A DNA stretch of 64,000 bases from Lepidodermella squamata (GCA_047495785.1 JBLDXI010000034.1:1116001-1180000); one strand, 5' to 3'. Positions 1-11,414 are shown, counted from the stretch's first letter. A program made the numbers and translations. Notes: generated by a model not told the origin, from the letters alone.

Positions 1-1050
1 GCAGACTTGACAAGTTTTGAATATATCGGAAGCTTCCACTGGGTGAATCCAGATGACTCAATACCTAAGACTGGCCCACTATTTCTCAGGGTAGAAATAT
101 CACTCGCGAGGGACTCGTTTGTTGTTGGTCACTGTTTGGTCAGTTTTTCAGCTCTATCACTCATCTTCTTCGAACTGGTGTCAATAAAAATGGAGAAGGA
201 AACTATACGGAATAGACTGACGGAGATTATCCAAGCAGTGTCATGCGGCCTAATCGCAACTTTTCCGCTATGTTACCCAGCTCAGTTCGATAATTCATAC
301 TTTGATTCTTACTGCCGGTTTCTATCCTTCTCAATTCCAACCAGTTTTGGACTATTGATCTCTTCTCTGGTCCTCAAAATTGCTTTGACTTTGGGTTATC
401 GCCAATCGAAAGTTCTAGCTAGCCTAGCCGTTTGGAATTGCATTTCAGTGGGTGTTTCGTTGGCTGGGGCGCTGAACGGGTCTATTCTTAGGTCGGAGGT
501 TAAGGAATCGCAGTTCTACAAGGAAGAGATAGACACAGTCATGAGCAATATCTTTCAATTATGCGGCATTGCATCTAATGACTCATTGTTTCTTGCCGAG
601 ATCAGCCTTTTAGCAGCTTTAGTTTTCACTGCGTGTCTGCTTGGATTTCTAGTCCTACGCCATTCTAAAAGGCTGAAATTGTCTCAACCTAAGAATCCCA
701 AATCGAAAGTCTTGCCATCGGAGTCTTTGTCTAGGTTGGACACAGCAAACCGCGATCCTCCAATCAGCCAAGAATTGGATCTTAGAAGTGCGCTGAATGT
801 ACTTGTGGTCATTTCGGTAACTGCTGTAATGATGTTCGCGAGTTCACTCCTCGTTGGCAGAACTTCATCTTCGTTATACATCATACTTTCAACAAATGCT
901 GTTGCAGTAATTTTTAGCCATATTTTTACTCAGAGGAGAGGGACGTTGAAACGGCTTTGGCTCAAAGCCATATGTTGCAGGCAAATTAGGGAAATGCGCC
1001 CGAATACCGCATCTAACCGTCCGACATCAGTCGAGCTTGGATCCTGCTAA
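1..1050 (+). CDS. Seven-helix receptor, class C GPCR-like (3' part)
   Basis: The frame is open from the first base, so the true start lies upstream; about 349 codons are visible. A short extracellular stretch (FHWVNPDDSIPKTGP) precedes about seven hydrophobic helices: residues ~41-61, 73-90, 105-128, 138-158, 195-218, 260-285 and 290-308. A basic third intracellular loop and a basic, Cys-containing tail (LWLKAICCRQ) follow. The Trp/Pro-rich lead-in before helix 1 and the C..R.FLSFS...FG pattern entering helix 3 resemble the membrane part of GABA-B-type class C receptors from memory, but the match is weak. It would be a plasma-membrane receptor. The large ligand-binding ectodomain expected for class C would lie outside the window. 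An unrelated multi-pass protein is the alternative. Confidence 0.5.
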   Translation, partial: ADLTSFEYIGSFHWVNPDDSIPKTGPLFLRVEISLARDSFVVGHCLVSFSALSLIFFELVSIKMEKETIRNRLTEIIQAVSCGLIATFPLCYPAQFDNSYFDSYCRFLSFSIPTSFGLLISSLVLKIALTLGYRQSKVLASLAVWNCISVGVSLAGALNGSILRSEVKESQFYKEEIDTVMSNIFQLCGIASNDSLFLAEISLLAALVFTACLLGFLVLRHSKRLKLSQPKNPKSKVLPSESLSRLDTANRDPPISQELDLRSALNVLVVISVTAVMMFASSLLVGRTSSSLYIILSTNAVAVIFSHIFTQRRGTLKRLWLKAICCRQIREMRPNTASNRPTSVELGSC

Positions 1051-1169
1051 ACAGCTTCATTCGATGTACTGATTCAAAATTGATAAATTTATTTATTTAC
1101 TGAAAAATAATTGTAACTTGAATTTAGCGATCCTAAAATCGTTTGTCTTCGAACAACTATCGATGTTCT

Positions 1170-1345
1170 GCTTGGGAGAAAAGGAAAGATATGGAGATTA
1201 TTGCTACAGCATTTCTTTCAAAATATCCGAAACAGTCACTGCGAAACGTGAACGTCAGTAAATGAACAGTAAAACGGCGCCATTGGCCATGTCAGGCGTC
1301 CTGATATCGCAAATCGCAGAGAACACCTCGATTTTCCGAAGTATC
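1170..1345 (-). pseudogene. Kynureninase 3'-end fragment
   Basis: This stretch aligns with the 3' end of the intact kynureninase gene at about 18546-18748, covering roughly the last 45 codons and the adjoining 3' UTR. Shared blocks include GCATTTCTTTCAAAAT and GAGAACACCTCGATTTTCC. Small indels and substitutions break the frame and nothing upstream of it is preserved. It lies just before LGIC1 in the same relative orientation as kynureninase before LGIC3. It is therefore a relic of a duplicated kynureninase-channel unit. Confidence 0.8.
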
Positions 1346-1682
1346 AAAGCTGTCTGAGCTCTTCTGGATTTCATAGAGAGCGGAACGATTTTTGCTTATT
1401 TGATTTTAAACGTAAAGGGAATCATTAAAATGCTGCCAAATATTTTATCTTTCACAGAGGCGAAATTCTACGGCGAAAGGGCAAGAATGCACATCTCACT
1501 ACTTGCATCTATTTGTATATGTATATGACTGAGCTTCTCTTCCTTGGCAGTTTTCAACCATCGTTTTTGTTCCAATAAAAAATCGAAGCAAAACAAAGCA
1601 AATAATTGAAATTTATGATTGCGATGAACAGCAAAATTTAAGCGAACTAGCGTGTGCCCCTGAAAACTCGCCCCAATCGCAC

Positions 1683-1729
1683 AGGAAATTAAAGTACAAC
1701 ACATAGCTGGTGAGATATCTCTCGCCAGA
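1683..1729 (+). promoter_or_regulatory. Conserved upstream block of LGIC1
   Basis: The block runs from AGGAAATTAAA through ACAACACATAG to the palindrome GAGATATCTC. It recurs 40-85 bp before the start codon of all four LGIC paralogues and is nearly identical to the LGIC2 copy. Its place between the intergenic DNA and the first codon suggests a core promoter or 5' UTR element. The function is inferred only from conservation and position. Confidence 0.5.
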
Positions 1730-1768
1730 GTGTTTAATTTTTCGCGAGAACGATCCTTGGTTTTTGCC

Positions 1769-4700
1769 ATGAATTGCAGCTTGATTTTTGTAGTCTTTTG
1801 TGTGGTTGCATGTACAACCTGCTTGGATGTTTCAAAGCTTCAACTGCCACGCTTGGACGAACTGATCGCATTCTGGCCTATGGACGCATACTCCGGTCTT
1901 AATGGGTACACGCGAACAAACAAAGAGCTTCAACCCCTTCGATCAAACAGCACAGCTAAATTTCGCCGGAACAAATTGGGAAATACTGGCTACTACGTGA
2001 TAAAAGAAACGAGACTAGCAAGTTATTTGGCACCTGAGATTCCCAGCTCGTTCACGGTTTCCTTTCATGCTGATAGCAATATCGGCGAAAGCTTTCGGAT
2101 TGTATTTGAAGGCTTATTTGAGATTACGGATTACGTGCACACCACTGGCATTCGTCTGAGAACAGGGCCAAAAAGTTGGTATCCCATAGAACGTCAACCA
2201 ATAGGAATAGATGGTAACACCGATGGCCGAATGGTAGCTGTCACCTACGACCAGCAATCGAACACCGCTATATTCTATCGAATAAGTAATATAAAGCACA
2301 AACTTTCCAGCGAAAATTTTACAATTGGGGCGCAACTTTACACTAATCATACATCGCGAGAATTTGTTATTGGCGAAAGGGACGATATAGCGAAGGAGCG
2401 TCAAATATCTTGTGTCTCACTTTACAAAACCGCCTTGACAGAGGCTGAAGTTAAAGAATTGTTTCTCACGCCTTGCCGGAATGCTTTCAAGATATCAATG
2501 GGCGAAATCGACGGAATAGACATGACGGAGATCCCACGACGGAAGAATCTCATCGGATTTTGGCCGCTTTCTTTTGATTCGAACCTGCTCGGCTGGGACG
2601 GAGCTGGTAACGTCATCGTGCCTCGCCAGCCCAGTTCTTACAGCGCGAAGCAGGAGAAGTTTGAAGGGCCATATGCGCAAGGCAGTGTTTCGATGAACCT
2701 ACCCGACCCAAGACGTAATTTAGCTGGTGGTATGGTGGCTTACGACGGCTTGCCAAGACCACTCTCTCATTTCACACTCGCGTTCTACATGAAATCTTCG
2801 ACTTGCGGTACGGATGGGCACGGTGTTCTCACCATTCTAGGTTTCCTTACCGTTTATTGTCCTCCGCAGAGCTCTAACCCATATCCCTATCTCATGTTCG
2901 ATCATATTATTTCCGGGTTCTCGCTAACAGATTTCATGCCGGGAATATTCCCTATTGAATATAAGCACATCGGAACATGGACGTTCTTTGGCATCTCTAC
3001 GAACGCCCTTGAAGGAAACACCACGTTACACTCGCTTGCTGTCAACCACGCGCTGAAACTCACATCAGAGGGTGAGTTCATTGTTTCAAATCGATTAGAC
3101 AAAACCCATAGCATGCCCTTCTCTTTCTCGTTTTGCTCTCTTGCTACCTCTTGCTCGCGTCTGTGAACGTTTTACTAGGTTCTGATTCCGATTTTTTTGC
3201 GAAGAAGCTCACTGGAAAAAAGTAGTCACTCAGGCTTTTGCAGCGCTCACCTTATAACTCAATTCGGTTTCCAAACTCATGAAACTCAGCACGCGACATG
3301 AATTTGGATCCCTAACTTGGAGACATGAAATGCAAGGACTTTTGCGACAGGAATTCACGTTTTTTCATGAAAGCTTGTAAATCATAGGCTTGATTTTCAC
3401 GCTTTTCAAATAATTATAATTTAATTAACTCCACTTTTCCTCGGCCCTTTTCCTGACCGTCTCACCCGGAGCCTGTAATACTCACTCAGCAATATGAATT
3501 ACGAACCAAAACATGATTTACCTGTACTTGCACAAACGATTTTGCGCAGCGCAATATTGAGTGAATCTAGCAGAAGAAATGAACATGGCAACATTGATTG
3601 ATTGATTTTAGCCTCATTTTATCATTTCATCGTAACCGAAGGTCCGAACTTGAAACTCGCCAATCTTAGTAATTTCAACTCGAATCGTACGCTCGAAATA
3701 TCGCAGAAAACAGGGTCTGAAATCAGTCTTTGATGCCAGGGTGCTTTGTCTTCAATTTGCTGTATTCAATTTTCCGATTCAAATCGATCCCGCTTGAAAA
3801 ATTGAGTTTGTGCAAACAATTTTGTGCAACTGCATTTGTGCAAGTGCTTTTGTGCAAAATCGTTTGTGCAAGTACAAAATGTTAATAGACCCCCCCCCCC
3901 CCCGCCCAAAAAAAATGCGAAAAAGTGGTTTTTTTTCTGAGGATTCAAGGGTCGAACCATCACACACGTTCCGATGATCACTCAGCCATTCAATCCTCAC
4001 ATTCGCCAGAAATAGAAAACAAATCATAATTGAACTGTATAGTCTTCATGTTAATTGTAGGCCTAATAGCCCCAAAGGATCATCTTAAAACAAATGACTG
4101 TACTGTAAATTTTCCGCAGAAAGCTATTCCTACGTTAGGCAGCATCCCATCGACGGCGTATGGATAGATAAACTTTCGATGGAAATAGGCATTGGTTATG
4201 AGAAGCGCCACAATGATTTGTATCGACATAAAGACACGCAATTCGCTTGCTTTTATTTCTACAACGTCGCACTGAGCACTGACGAAGTCTTCAACTTGAG
4301 CAATGCATGTGGTCGACTTGTCTCCCAGAATACAACCTTCTCGAGAGGCAACTCCATCGCAGAGCGAATGGTCCCAGTCTTCGATACTCCGCAATACGAT
4401 CACATCGACAACATGACAGCTATTCAACAAAAATGTGGCTACTTCAACGCTTCAGTGTACGCTCCTCCAAGTTACGAAACATTATCGAATTATGAGGCTC
4501 CTCTCAAGGTGCAAGTTGGCTTTCAAGTAACGGGATTGAACGAAATAGATACAGTTAGCGAAATTATAACTGTGAAAGCTCTGATGGTTCTTTATTGGCG
4601 AGTGGAAACATGCCCTTGGCTGTCATCGTCCACCCTCCCAACCGGTAGAAACTTCGAGACCATTTACATCGACAATCTCAGCAATTTATGGCTACCGAAG

Positions 4701-5549
4701 ATTCGCTTTCTATCAGCAGCCAACTCGAACCTACAAATGAAAGACATGATCATCAATGACGATTACTTGATGATGATGTCTTCTAAGGTGCCAACTGTTA
4801 ACCGAACATTCGAATTTTATTGGTTAAAAGAAGGTCTGTTCGTAGCAAGCTGCAAGCTATCCCTACAGTTGTTTCCATTCGACACCCAAACTTGCAGCTT
4901 CGAATTTTCCCTCGAGCGAGACATTGACCTTGTTCGTGTTGATAACAAAACCCTTCTATTTGATTTCAAGCATTCACAATCCGGGGACAGCTGGACATTG
5001 GTCTCGACCAATAATTCGACAGATCAGGTTTTCTACAAGGGCTTTTACGTTTCTACATTCAAATTTACGGCGGTGCTACGAAGGAATCCAAGGTATTACA
5101 TAAAGAATTTCGCCATTCCATCATCGACCATCGCCTCCCTCAATTTGTTCTTATTCTTGATGCCACCAGATGTACCAGATCGAGCTGCTTTTTCAGTCAC
5201 GGTTCTTCTAACCATCACTGTCATGCAGAGCGCAATTTTGGCTGAGGTTCCGAAAAAGCCTTACGAAACTCTTCTCGGCAAGCTGGTTCAGGGTCTGACT
5301 TGGTTTTGCATCGCAGCGACCATCTACAGCCTGGCGATTCTATGGATTGCCGCGTCGTACTACGATCCTAATGTCCCAACAAGGCCTCAAAAGCGGTTCC
5401 TTAATGGGAGAATTAGTTTGGTTCGTGTTATTGATTTCCACTTTTTGATATGTGGCATTATAATATTCTTTCTGGTTCATATTTTTATTCTTCGCCACGA
5501 GGATTTGGATTATGACTTAGTCATAAGATCTTTTAATATTGTCGCATGA
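1769..5549 (+). CDS. LGIC1: LamG-LamG-Cys-loop channel subunit
   Basis: Two exons, 1769-3071 and 4120-5549, with a 1048-bp GT-AG intron, phase 1; 910 aa. A signal peptide starts at the ATG at 1769 (MNCSLIFVVFCVVACTTC). Two concanavalin/LamG-like domains follow (residues ~25-233 and ~250-495), each closing with a C-x-x-x-Y..ALT.EV...C pattern. Then comes a full Cys-loop receptor: ligand-binding domain ~530-755, Cys-loop C679...FPFD...C693, four membrane helices from ~758, and a short M3-M4 loop. M2 has Asp at -1' and Leu at 9', which by analogy with nicotinic receptors suggests cation selectivity. No vicinal-cysteine loop C is seen. The protein should sit in the plasma membrane with lectin-like modules outside. 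The ligand is unknown. Confidence 0.9.
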
Positions 5550-6468
5550 AAGCTGTTACATCTGTAATTTTCAGTATTTCTCTTATGCTCTTTCTTTTTT
5601 CCACTGTGAACAAATAAGTTGCGAGTTGAAAAATGCTAAACAATATCCGAGGAGTTTCCTTAATCAACTTTCACTTGTCAAAGTAGCTATCCCCAATAGC
5701 TTTTTTGTAGCTATTTATAGCACACGCATAGTGTGTTATATCGCGAACGCCCTGCTCCCTGCTGTAACATGACCCTATATTTATCTTTGTTAAGCAATGA
5801 GCATTCAGCATTCAAAGTATATAATTGATTCGTAGGAGCATGTAGCGCATGGTACTGCAGAAGAGACCTCAGGCTTGCTTCCGGCTCGCGGAAGCAAGCC
5901 AGCCTCAAGTCAAATATCGGAGTACAATGACGTGTTATCTTCGACGCGTGACGTCCAGAAATCATTTAAAATAAATTTGCAAAAATCATTGCGTTTCATT
6001 CTTCCTTCGATGTTCGTTTTTGAATTCACTCATCATGTAGGTGAATAGTAAGTTCGCACTCGCAAATTCGTAACGGGACATTTCGTAACAAGCTAGGTAT
6101 CTTTTCGTGACACAATTTCAAATTAAAATAATTATTTTTGAATTAATTTTGTGATCTTTTCGTAACAAATTAAACCAAAAGAGTGATCGATTCGTAACGC
6201 TTTCATTTCGTCAATATGACAACATCTCAGAGGTGTTAGTAACAGGTGGAATCAAATCATAATGAATGCAGTAATTAGTCGTGGCCCTGCTCTTCGTCGC
6301 TTAACTCAGCTACTTCACCATCATCAACGACAAAAAAACAAAACTTTTTGTTTATTTCATTGTTACCTCCCTCGGCAAAGTTATTGGTTCGCTTGTCTAA
6401 GCCATGAACATTCCAGCATGCTGCGCCAATGCGAAACCAGAAAGTTTCAAAGTAAACGAAAAACTGGT
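5550..6468. other. Intergenic DNA after LGIC1
   Basis: No convincing gene. It holds the LGIC1 3' region, an AATAAA at about 5970 that may be far downstream of the real poly(A) site, and a strong hairpin at 5872-5900. Short open frames around 6262 run antisense to a MULE remnant and show no protein-like features. Confidence 0.6.
5872..5900. repeat. Perfect 12-bp inverted repeat (hairpin)
   Basis: GGCTTGCTTCCG is followed after five bases by its exact complement CGGAAGCAAGCC. It lies in intergenic DNA about 320 bp after the LGIC1 stop. It could be a mobile-element end, a structured 3' RNA or chance. Confidence 0.6.
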
Positions 6469-6789
6469 TCAGCTCGCCATGTTGCGGTGTGCCTCTTCGC
6501 GTACTTTGGAAAAAGCAGGTCGAACGTCGTTAATGGGCAGCAAAGCCAGGGCCATGCACCTTCGAACCGCTTTGCGCACAAAGGAGCCAGGCTCAACGTA
6601 CTCGTTCCACAACTTGAGATTGACCACTTGTTTCAAAATCACTTGGCAAAGGTGGAATAAGCAGCCAATAGTTGTTACAAAAATAGCTCGAAGACTGTTG
6701 TGCAATGCAAGTTTGAAGTCGCAGGTCACTTGGGTAACTACCGGGCATCTACCTGGGTCTTCTCTGATTGAACACGACCAGCGTGTCAC
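6469..6789 (-). pseudogene. MULE transposase fragment
   Basis: A minus-strand frame of 106 codons contains VTCDFKLALHNSL, GCLFHLCQVILKQV and RRCMALALLPINDVRPAFS. These match the conserved core of MULE-type (Mutator-like) transposases as I know it (E.AL..A....FP.....GC.FHL.Q....L.ALAF.P...V..AF). Only the central part of the transposase remains and no termini are seen. An hAT-like element starts immediately after it. Confidence 0.7.
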
Positions 6790-6790
6790 T

Positions 6791-7076
6791 CAGCGATTCT
6801 CAAACCTTTCGAGGCTGTGCGAGGCTGAATCTAGTTGTTGTAATTGATTTTTATTGGTCAGCAAGCTCAAATAATTGAGAAAATTCGAGCGAAGTACGAA
6901 AATACGAGCGAAGCGAGGACATTCTTAGACATTTTCCACAAAAATCCGTCCATGAACCCCTGAAAATGACAATCAAACGGTTATTCCTAATTCTTAAAAC
7001 TTAGCTCACGCAATCAAAACTCCGTGTGCCACGCTTGGCACACGTGTCAGGGTTTGAGAACCACTGGTGTATCTTA
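6791..7076. mobile_element. Non-autonomous hAT-like element
   Basis: The left end CAGCGATTCTCAAACC and the right end, read inward on the other strand (CAGTGGTTCTCAAACC), match at 14 of 16 bases and have the CAG..GTTCTCAAA form common to hAT terminal repeats. The flanks GTGTCACT (6783-6790) and GTGTATCT (7077-7084) agree at 6 of 8 positions, as expected of an ageing 8-bp hAT target duplication. The 286-bp body has no coding capacity. Confidence 0.7.
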
Positions 7077-8516
7077 AAAGCTCCCGCTCATTCTTGAACG
7101 TTTGATTACAAATCTTGCAAAGCATCTCAAGCTAAAACACCACTAATGAAGGATTAGCTACGTTATTCAGTTTCTGTATCTGTCATATCACGCGTTTACG
7201 TGTGCCGTTGATACGAATTGATCCCCATTCTTTATTTTTATTTACCCTTGTTATGAAAAGATCACCACTCTGGAATTCAGGGTATAATACCGACCGTTTT
7301 TTTTTGTTGAAAACCCACCCACCGGTATAAACCGGTTTAAACCGGTGAAAAAACCGGTTTTTTACATATGCTAAAATCACTGAAATGTCATATTCGACAT
7401 AACCAGAGCTCGCTAGCACTTGGTCCTATAGAGATTTGGACTGCACCATGTGATTCTACGTGAAAAACTACATAGTTTGACATATCACACGGCCATTTTT
7501 CTCACCTGGAAGAAAAGAAAATTCTTAATGCATTAAAGCAATAAAAAAAACTAAAAAAACGCAGTTATCTCCGGAAGTATGATGATTGGTTAAATTCTGA
7601 AAACGGATTCTGATCCGCCGTGAAAATTTACCCCCCCCCCCCACGGGTTTCTAAGGGGGGTTTCAACGACAAAGGAAGCGGTTTTGCCGGTTTTATTTTA
7701 AAAATTCAATCGCCATGAAAATTTGGTATCTTAGGTAGAATTTGCCGCTGAACATGATGGTGACATTGAATCACCCGCATCAGGTATCTATTATCGTTTA
7801 TCGATTATTGGTAACTGATCGAGTGATCGATTTTTCAAAATTTAGCTCAATCGATGTTATGTGATACAGTGTAGTCTTTCTTAAGTATTTCAGCTGTGCG
7901 GTATTGATCCTGTGGACGTAATGACTCTTAGACGACTTCTGGCTTGCTGTTATCTATGAAAATGTGAGCTTTTTTGCGTGAAAACACAAAACACCCCAAA
8001 AACCGCGGTTTTTCAGGCCCAAAATCAGCCGGTTTGCTGAAAAGACAGTGATCCATGTTCGATTCGGCCATGCGTAACCGAATGCCTGCAGTGCGGTGCA
8101 AGACGTCAACTGTTTGTCGTCTGCCGCCTCGCACCTATTACAGGTGAAAATAAGTGCTCAAAATCAACCCTCAGAAATTCTTCTTCTGGGAGGCACGTTA
8201 GATAGTCAATATAAGTCATTTAGTTTGTCATCAAGTCTTTTTCCTACACTGTACCTATGCCCTTTTCAATAAAAGAAAGGTGAAGCTGTAGGAGCATCGT
8301 CGTCCCCGCTTCAATTAGTGGTGATCGAACAGCCTTCGGATGATTCGGTTCATAAGCTTGGCCAGCTGCACCTGTCGAGCAGCTCCAATCTCGTGTGGTC
8401 AGTTTCCTTAGCCGGCAGGTCAGTTACAATGCGGTGTTTCGCAAGGGTCCCCGCTATCTCCGCTCATCTGCAGCAGCGACCTGCTCCGCTGAGCGAATGC
8501 ACCTGGGACCTCCCTG
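7077..8516. other. Non-coding AT-rich DNA
   Basis: No gene recognised. It holds a cluster of ACCGGT motifs at 7321-7368 (including the palindrome ACCGGTTTAAACCGGT), a C-run near 7631-7642 and the palindrome AAAACCGCGGTTTT near 7998. Most of it looks like decayed repeat DNA. Confidence 0.5.
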
Positions 8517-8822
8517 GACGCCTATGCCGCCAGCACGGGCGCTACCTTTGTCGAGGCTCAGGCGAACGCCCAGAACGAGGTCGATCGAATCGCCGCCTGG
8601 GCCTGCCTTTGGCGCCAGCATTTCAATGCCTCCAAAAGCGAAGTAATCGCTTTCTCTCGACGACGAATGAGAAGAAGATTCTCCAATGTTTTATTGACTT
8701 CTGCAAAGACGCGAGCTTGCCGATAAACCGGACTTCTTTAAAGGAATACATGGGCCGTACTGTTGAGATGGCGGAGATCCAAACATTCTTAAAAGGCTTA
8801 AACGCACCTCTAAAGCTGTGAT
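8517..8822 (+). pseudogene. LINE reverse-transcriptase fragment
   Basis: From about 8517 one frame reads EVDRIAAWACLWRQHFNASK then SEVIAFSRRR. This is the segment after the catalytic YADD box in Jockey-type reverse transcriptases (..A...W.....N..K...I.FSR). Stops and frame changes follow, and the catalytic box itself is missing. It is a dead, truncated copy. Confidence 0.6.
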
Positions 8823-9036
8823 CCAATATGCCCAAGGGATGGTCGAGGAGATCGAATTTCAAGCTGGAAATTAACTTAAACTTTGAGTGCTAACATGCAT
8901 TTCCCAAAGCTCTCTATCTGTTTTAGAGATATTCTGCTTGGAATAAATAACGAGTGAAAATAAATGCGCTACTAAAACGAGTGTAAACTGTTACGAAATC
9001 AGTGAAACTGCTGAAAGCGTGTAAATTGCTTATAAA

Positions 9037-11414
9037 TCACGCAAAGTGCGCGCATTTTGAATAATGTACCTCTAAATAGAACAACTGGCTGTTAAAACGC
9101 GGACAACGGCCAACTTTTATTAGAACGGAAAAAAAGAACGAAGAAATGTTAATTTTTCCGCTGTTTTTTAGAGGCAGTGAACGAATTGTCATTAGTAGCA
9201 GCAGTAGTAGAAGCAGTAGTAGTAGTGGAGACCGATCGCTTAACAGCCGATCGCTTAGCAGGCTTAGCAGGCCGGCCGGCCTCAGTGGAAATCGATCGAG
9301 CCACACGATCTGCCGGCTGCCGGCTGCTCTAACAAGGCTTTGACCGCCTTCTTCGACCGGCTCAATGGCCTCGAATTTAGGCGGAACCGTCACCAAGTTC
9401 TGGCGGATACTCATCCCAAGCGAGTGATGGCAAATGTGGCGCTTTTGAAAGTCCGAGCATGAGCATTTAAAATGCGAATGAAGGCAATCGCCAGTTGCAA
9501 CGAAATCTTCACATGGGCACGCGGGCGCCATGATTTTGGTGAGAAGGCAACGCTCTCGCACGAAAACTTTGAAATCGTCGAAATCCGCCCACTTCAGCGA
9601 TTTCATTTGTCGTCGGTAGGTGTTAGCTTCAGTTTTGGTGATCGCAGACGCATTTGACCATCTGAAAACATAATAAGACTGATGTTCGAACTCGACTTGC
9701 TTGATCTTCTGGTCGCTCCAGTGGACCGCATCCAGCCAAAGAGCATCAGTGACTGAGGGCGCAACGAAAAATTTCTTGCAATTAACGTCTTCGATGTCTC
9801 GGTTTCTAGACCACGCAGGCAAAACGCGCTCGACAAATAAAGCCAGCAGTTGAGCAATGGGCAGCCGCTCGCGAAGGGTAAATTGTCGCTTCAGCAACTC
9901 ATTGTAGGATTCATTTCCGTTGTTGGTAGAAGGATCGCCATCAGCAAACCCTTCGAACCAGGTATTTCGCACGGAATTATCGAGCCATTCCTCGCGGAAA
10001 TACTCGGCAAAATCCGGCGCCAACTCAGCCCATTTGTCAAGGAACAGTTGCGAAGATGCAGCGAACATAGCCGTGCTGCGGCTAAGCTGGATAATATCGA
10101 TGTCAGCGCGTAATTCCTCACGAAGTTCAGCTGGTGCCAAACAGAACCGCTTGTCGCAGTTGCGCAGCACGTGGGCCCAGCACATGACCTGTTTCACACT
10201 TCACACCAGGGAACTCTTCGTCTGCCGCATTAGCAATAGCAGTCGCCCCATCGCGCACGATAACTGAAGGGGTCGGCATTTGAGTACCTAAGTAAACAAG
10301 AGTCAAGAGAGTCAAGAGTGTGCGAACACATAAACAAACAACTCACTCATTACACGGTCATAACCGGATTTCATGGCCTTGAAAATCGCTTTGAAGTCGT
10401 CCTCGGTCTCACCGGATGTCAAGGCGAAGTGATTATCTTTATCAGATGTCCCTGCGAGCATTACAGGCAAATTCTTCCAGTTCAACTTGTGGGTAGCATC
10501 GATATGAAGAGGCCCTTGTGATGGCTGATGAGGCGCGGCGTGGAAAGAACGAGACGGAACTCCTGCTTCCGCTTGCCTTCGGTCGGTTTCACTTCGAGTT
10601 TCATCACGAATGGCTTATCTAAATCATTCTTGTCGATTTCGCTGTATTTTTCGGCAAAATCGTAAAAGTCAGATAACTGGAGTGTTCGTTTTGTTCCCAT
10701 TTTTCACTTTGCGTAATTCATACTTGATTTTCTCGTCTTTAATCGTCTTCATTCGTTCTGCGCCGAATTTGTGTGTCAGAAAATGTTTGACCTGCCCAGG
10801 TTTCGTCAAACCACCTTCCAAGTAAGCCTCCCTAATCCTTTGGATGAATTCTTCCGCCAAACCTCGGGTTTTGTTTCTTGATAAATTAAATTAAAAAAAA
10901 ACTAAAAAATATTTTGGAATTTTGTAAACTAGGTATTATAAATATTTTTAATGTTTTTAAATAATTCTAAAATATCAAATAAATTTATAAAAAATTACTT
11001 TGTGTGAGTGTGTTGGCGGTCGTTGACGTAAACTGACACGTCCATGCAATCGGCATGTAGCAGGTAATGAATTTGTGAAAAACACTGCTTATTTTCGCCT
11101 CGACGGCATTTAGAGCAGTTTTTCTATCGCTTCTCGCCGTCAGCGGTGCGATTGCTTTGACCAGTGGTCCATTTGGCGTCTGGGTTCAGCTTCGTGGCGT
11201 AAATTGATGCGTCTTCCAGTGAAGCAAAGCGACCAGCAAGGCGCCAACATTGTTCGCCGCCTCTCACACCGCCGCGCTGCGAAGCCCCCATGTCTTCATC
11301 ATCGCCTTGATCGCTCGAATCCTGGTCATTCTCCTGGTCCTCATTCGACGACGAGTCGCCTTCAGATGAGCTGAGCTGCTCATTTTCATCATCAAAAAAA
11401 TTTGTTGCCATCAT
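9037..11414 (-). mobile_element. Degenerate MULE transposon with SWIM finger
   Basis: Read on the minus strand from the ATG at 11414: an acidic N-terminus, then a zinc-finger-like region (CSKCRRGENKQCFSQIHYLL) after an in-frame TAG near 11120. Next comes a possible intron (10861-11000), then the N-terminal transposase part (10669-10860), the catalytic-core start HIDATHKLNWKNLP near 10480, and TNNGNESYN..LKR. A SWIM zinc finger (CPCEDF...CSCSDF...CHH, ~9411-9522) closes it. At least one stop and three frame changes break the product. No terminal repeats were identified, so the outer limits are approximate. A Ser/Leu triplet repeat lies at ~9190-9228. Confidence 0.8.

Noticed and set aside
6262-6847. 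Plus-strand open frames of 132 and 147 codons
   Set aside because: They lie antisense to a recognisable MULE transposase fragment and extend into the hAT-like element end.
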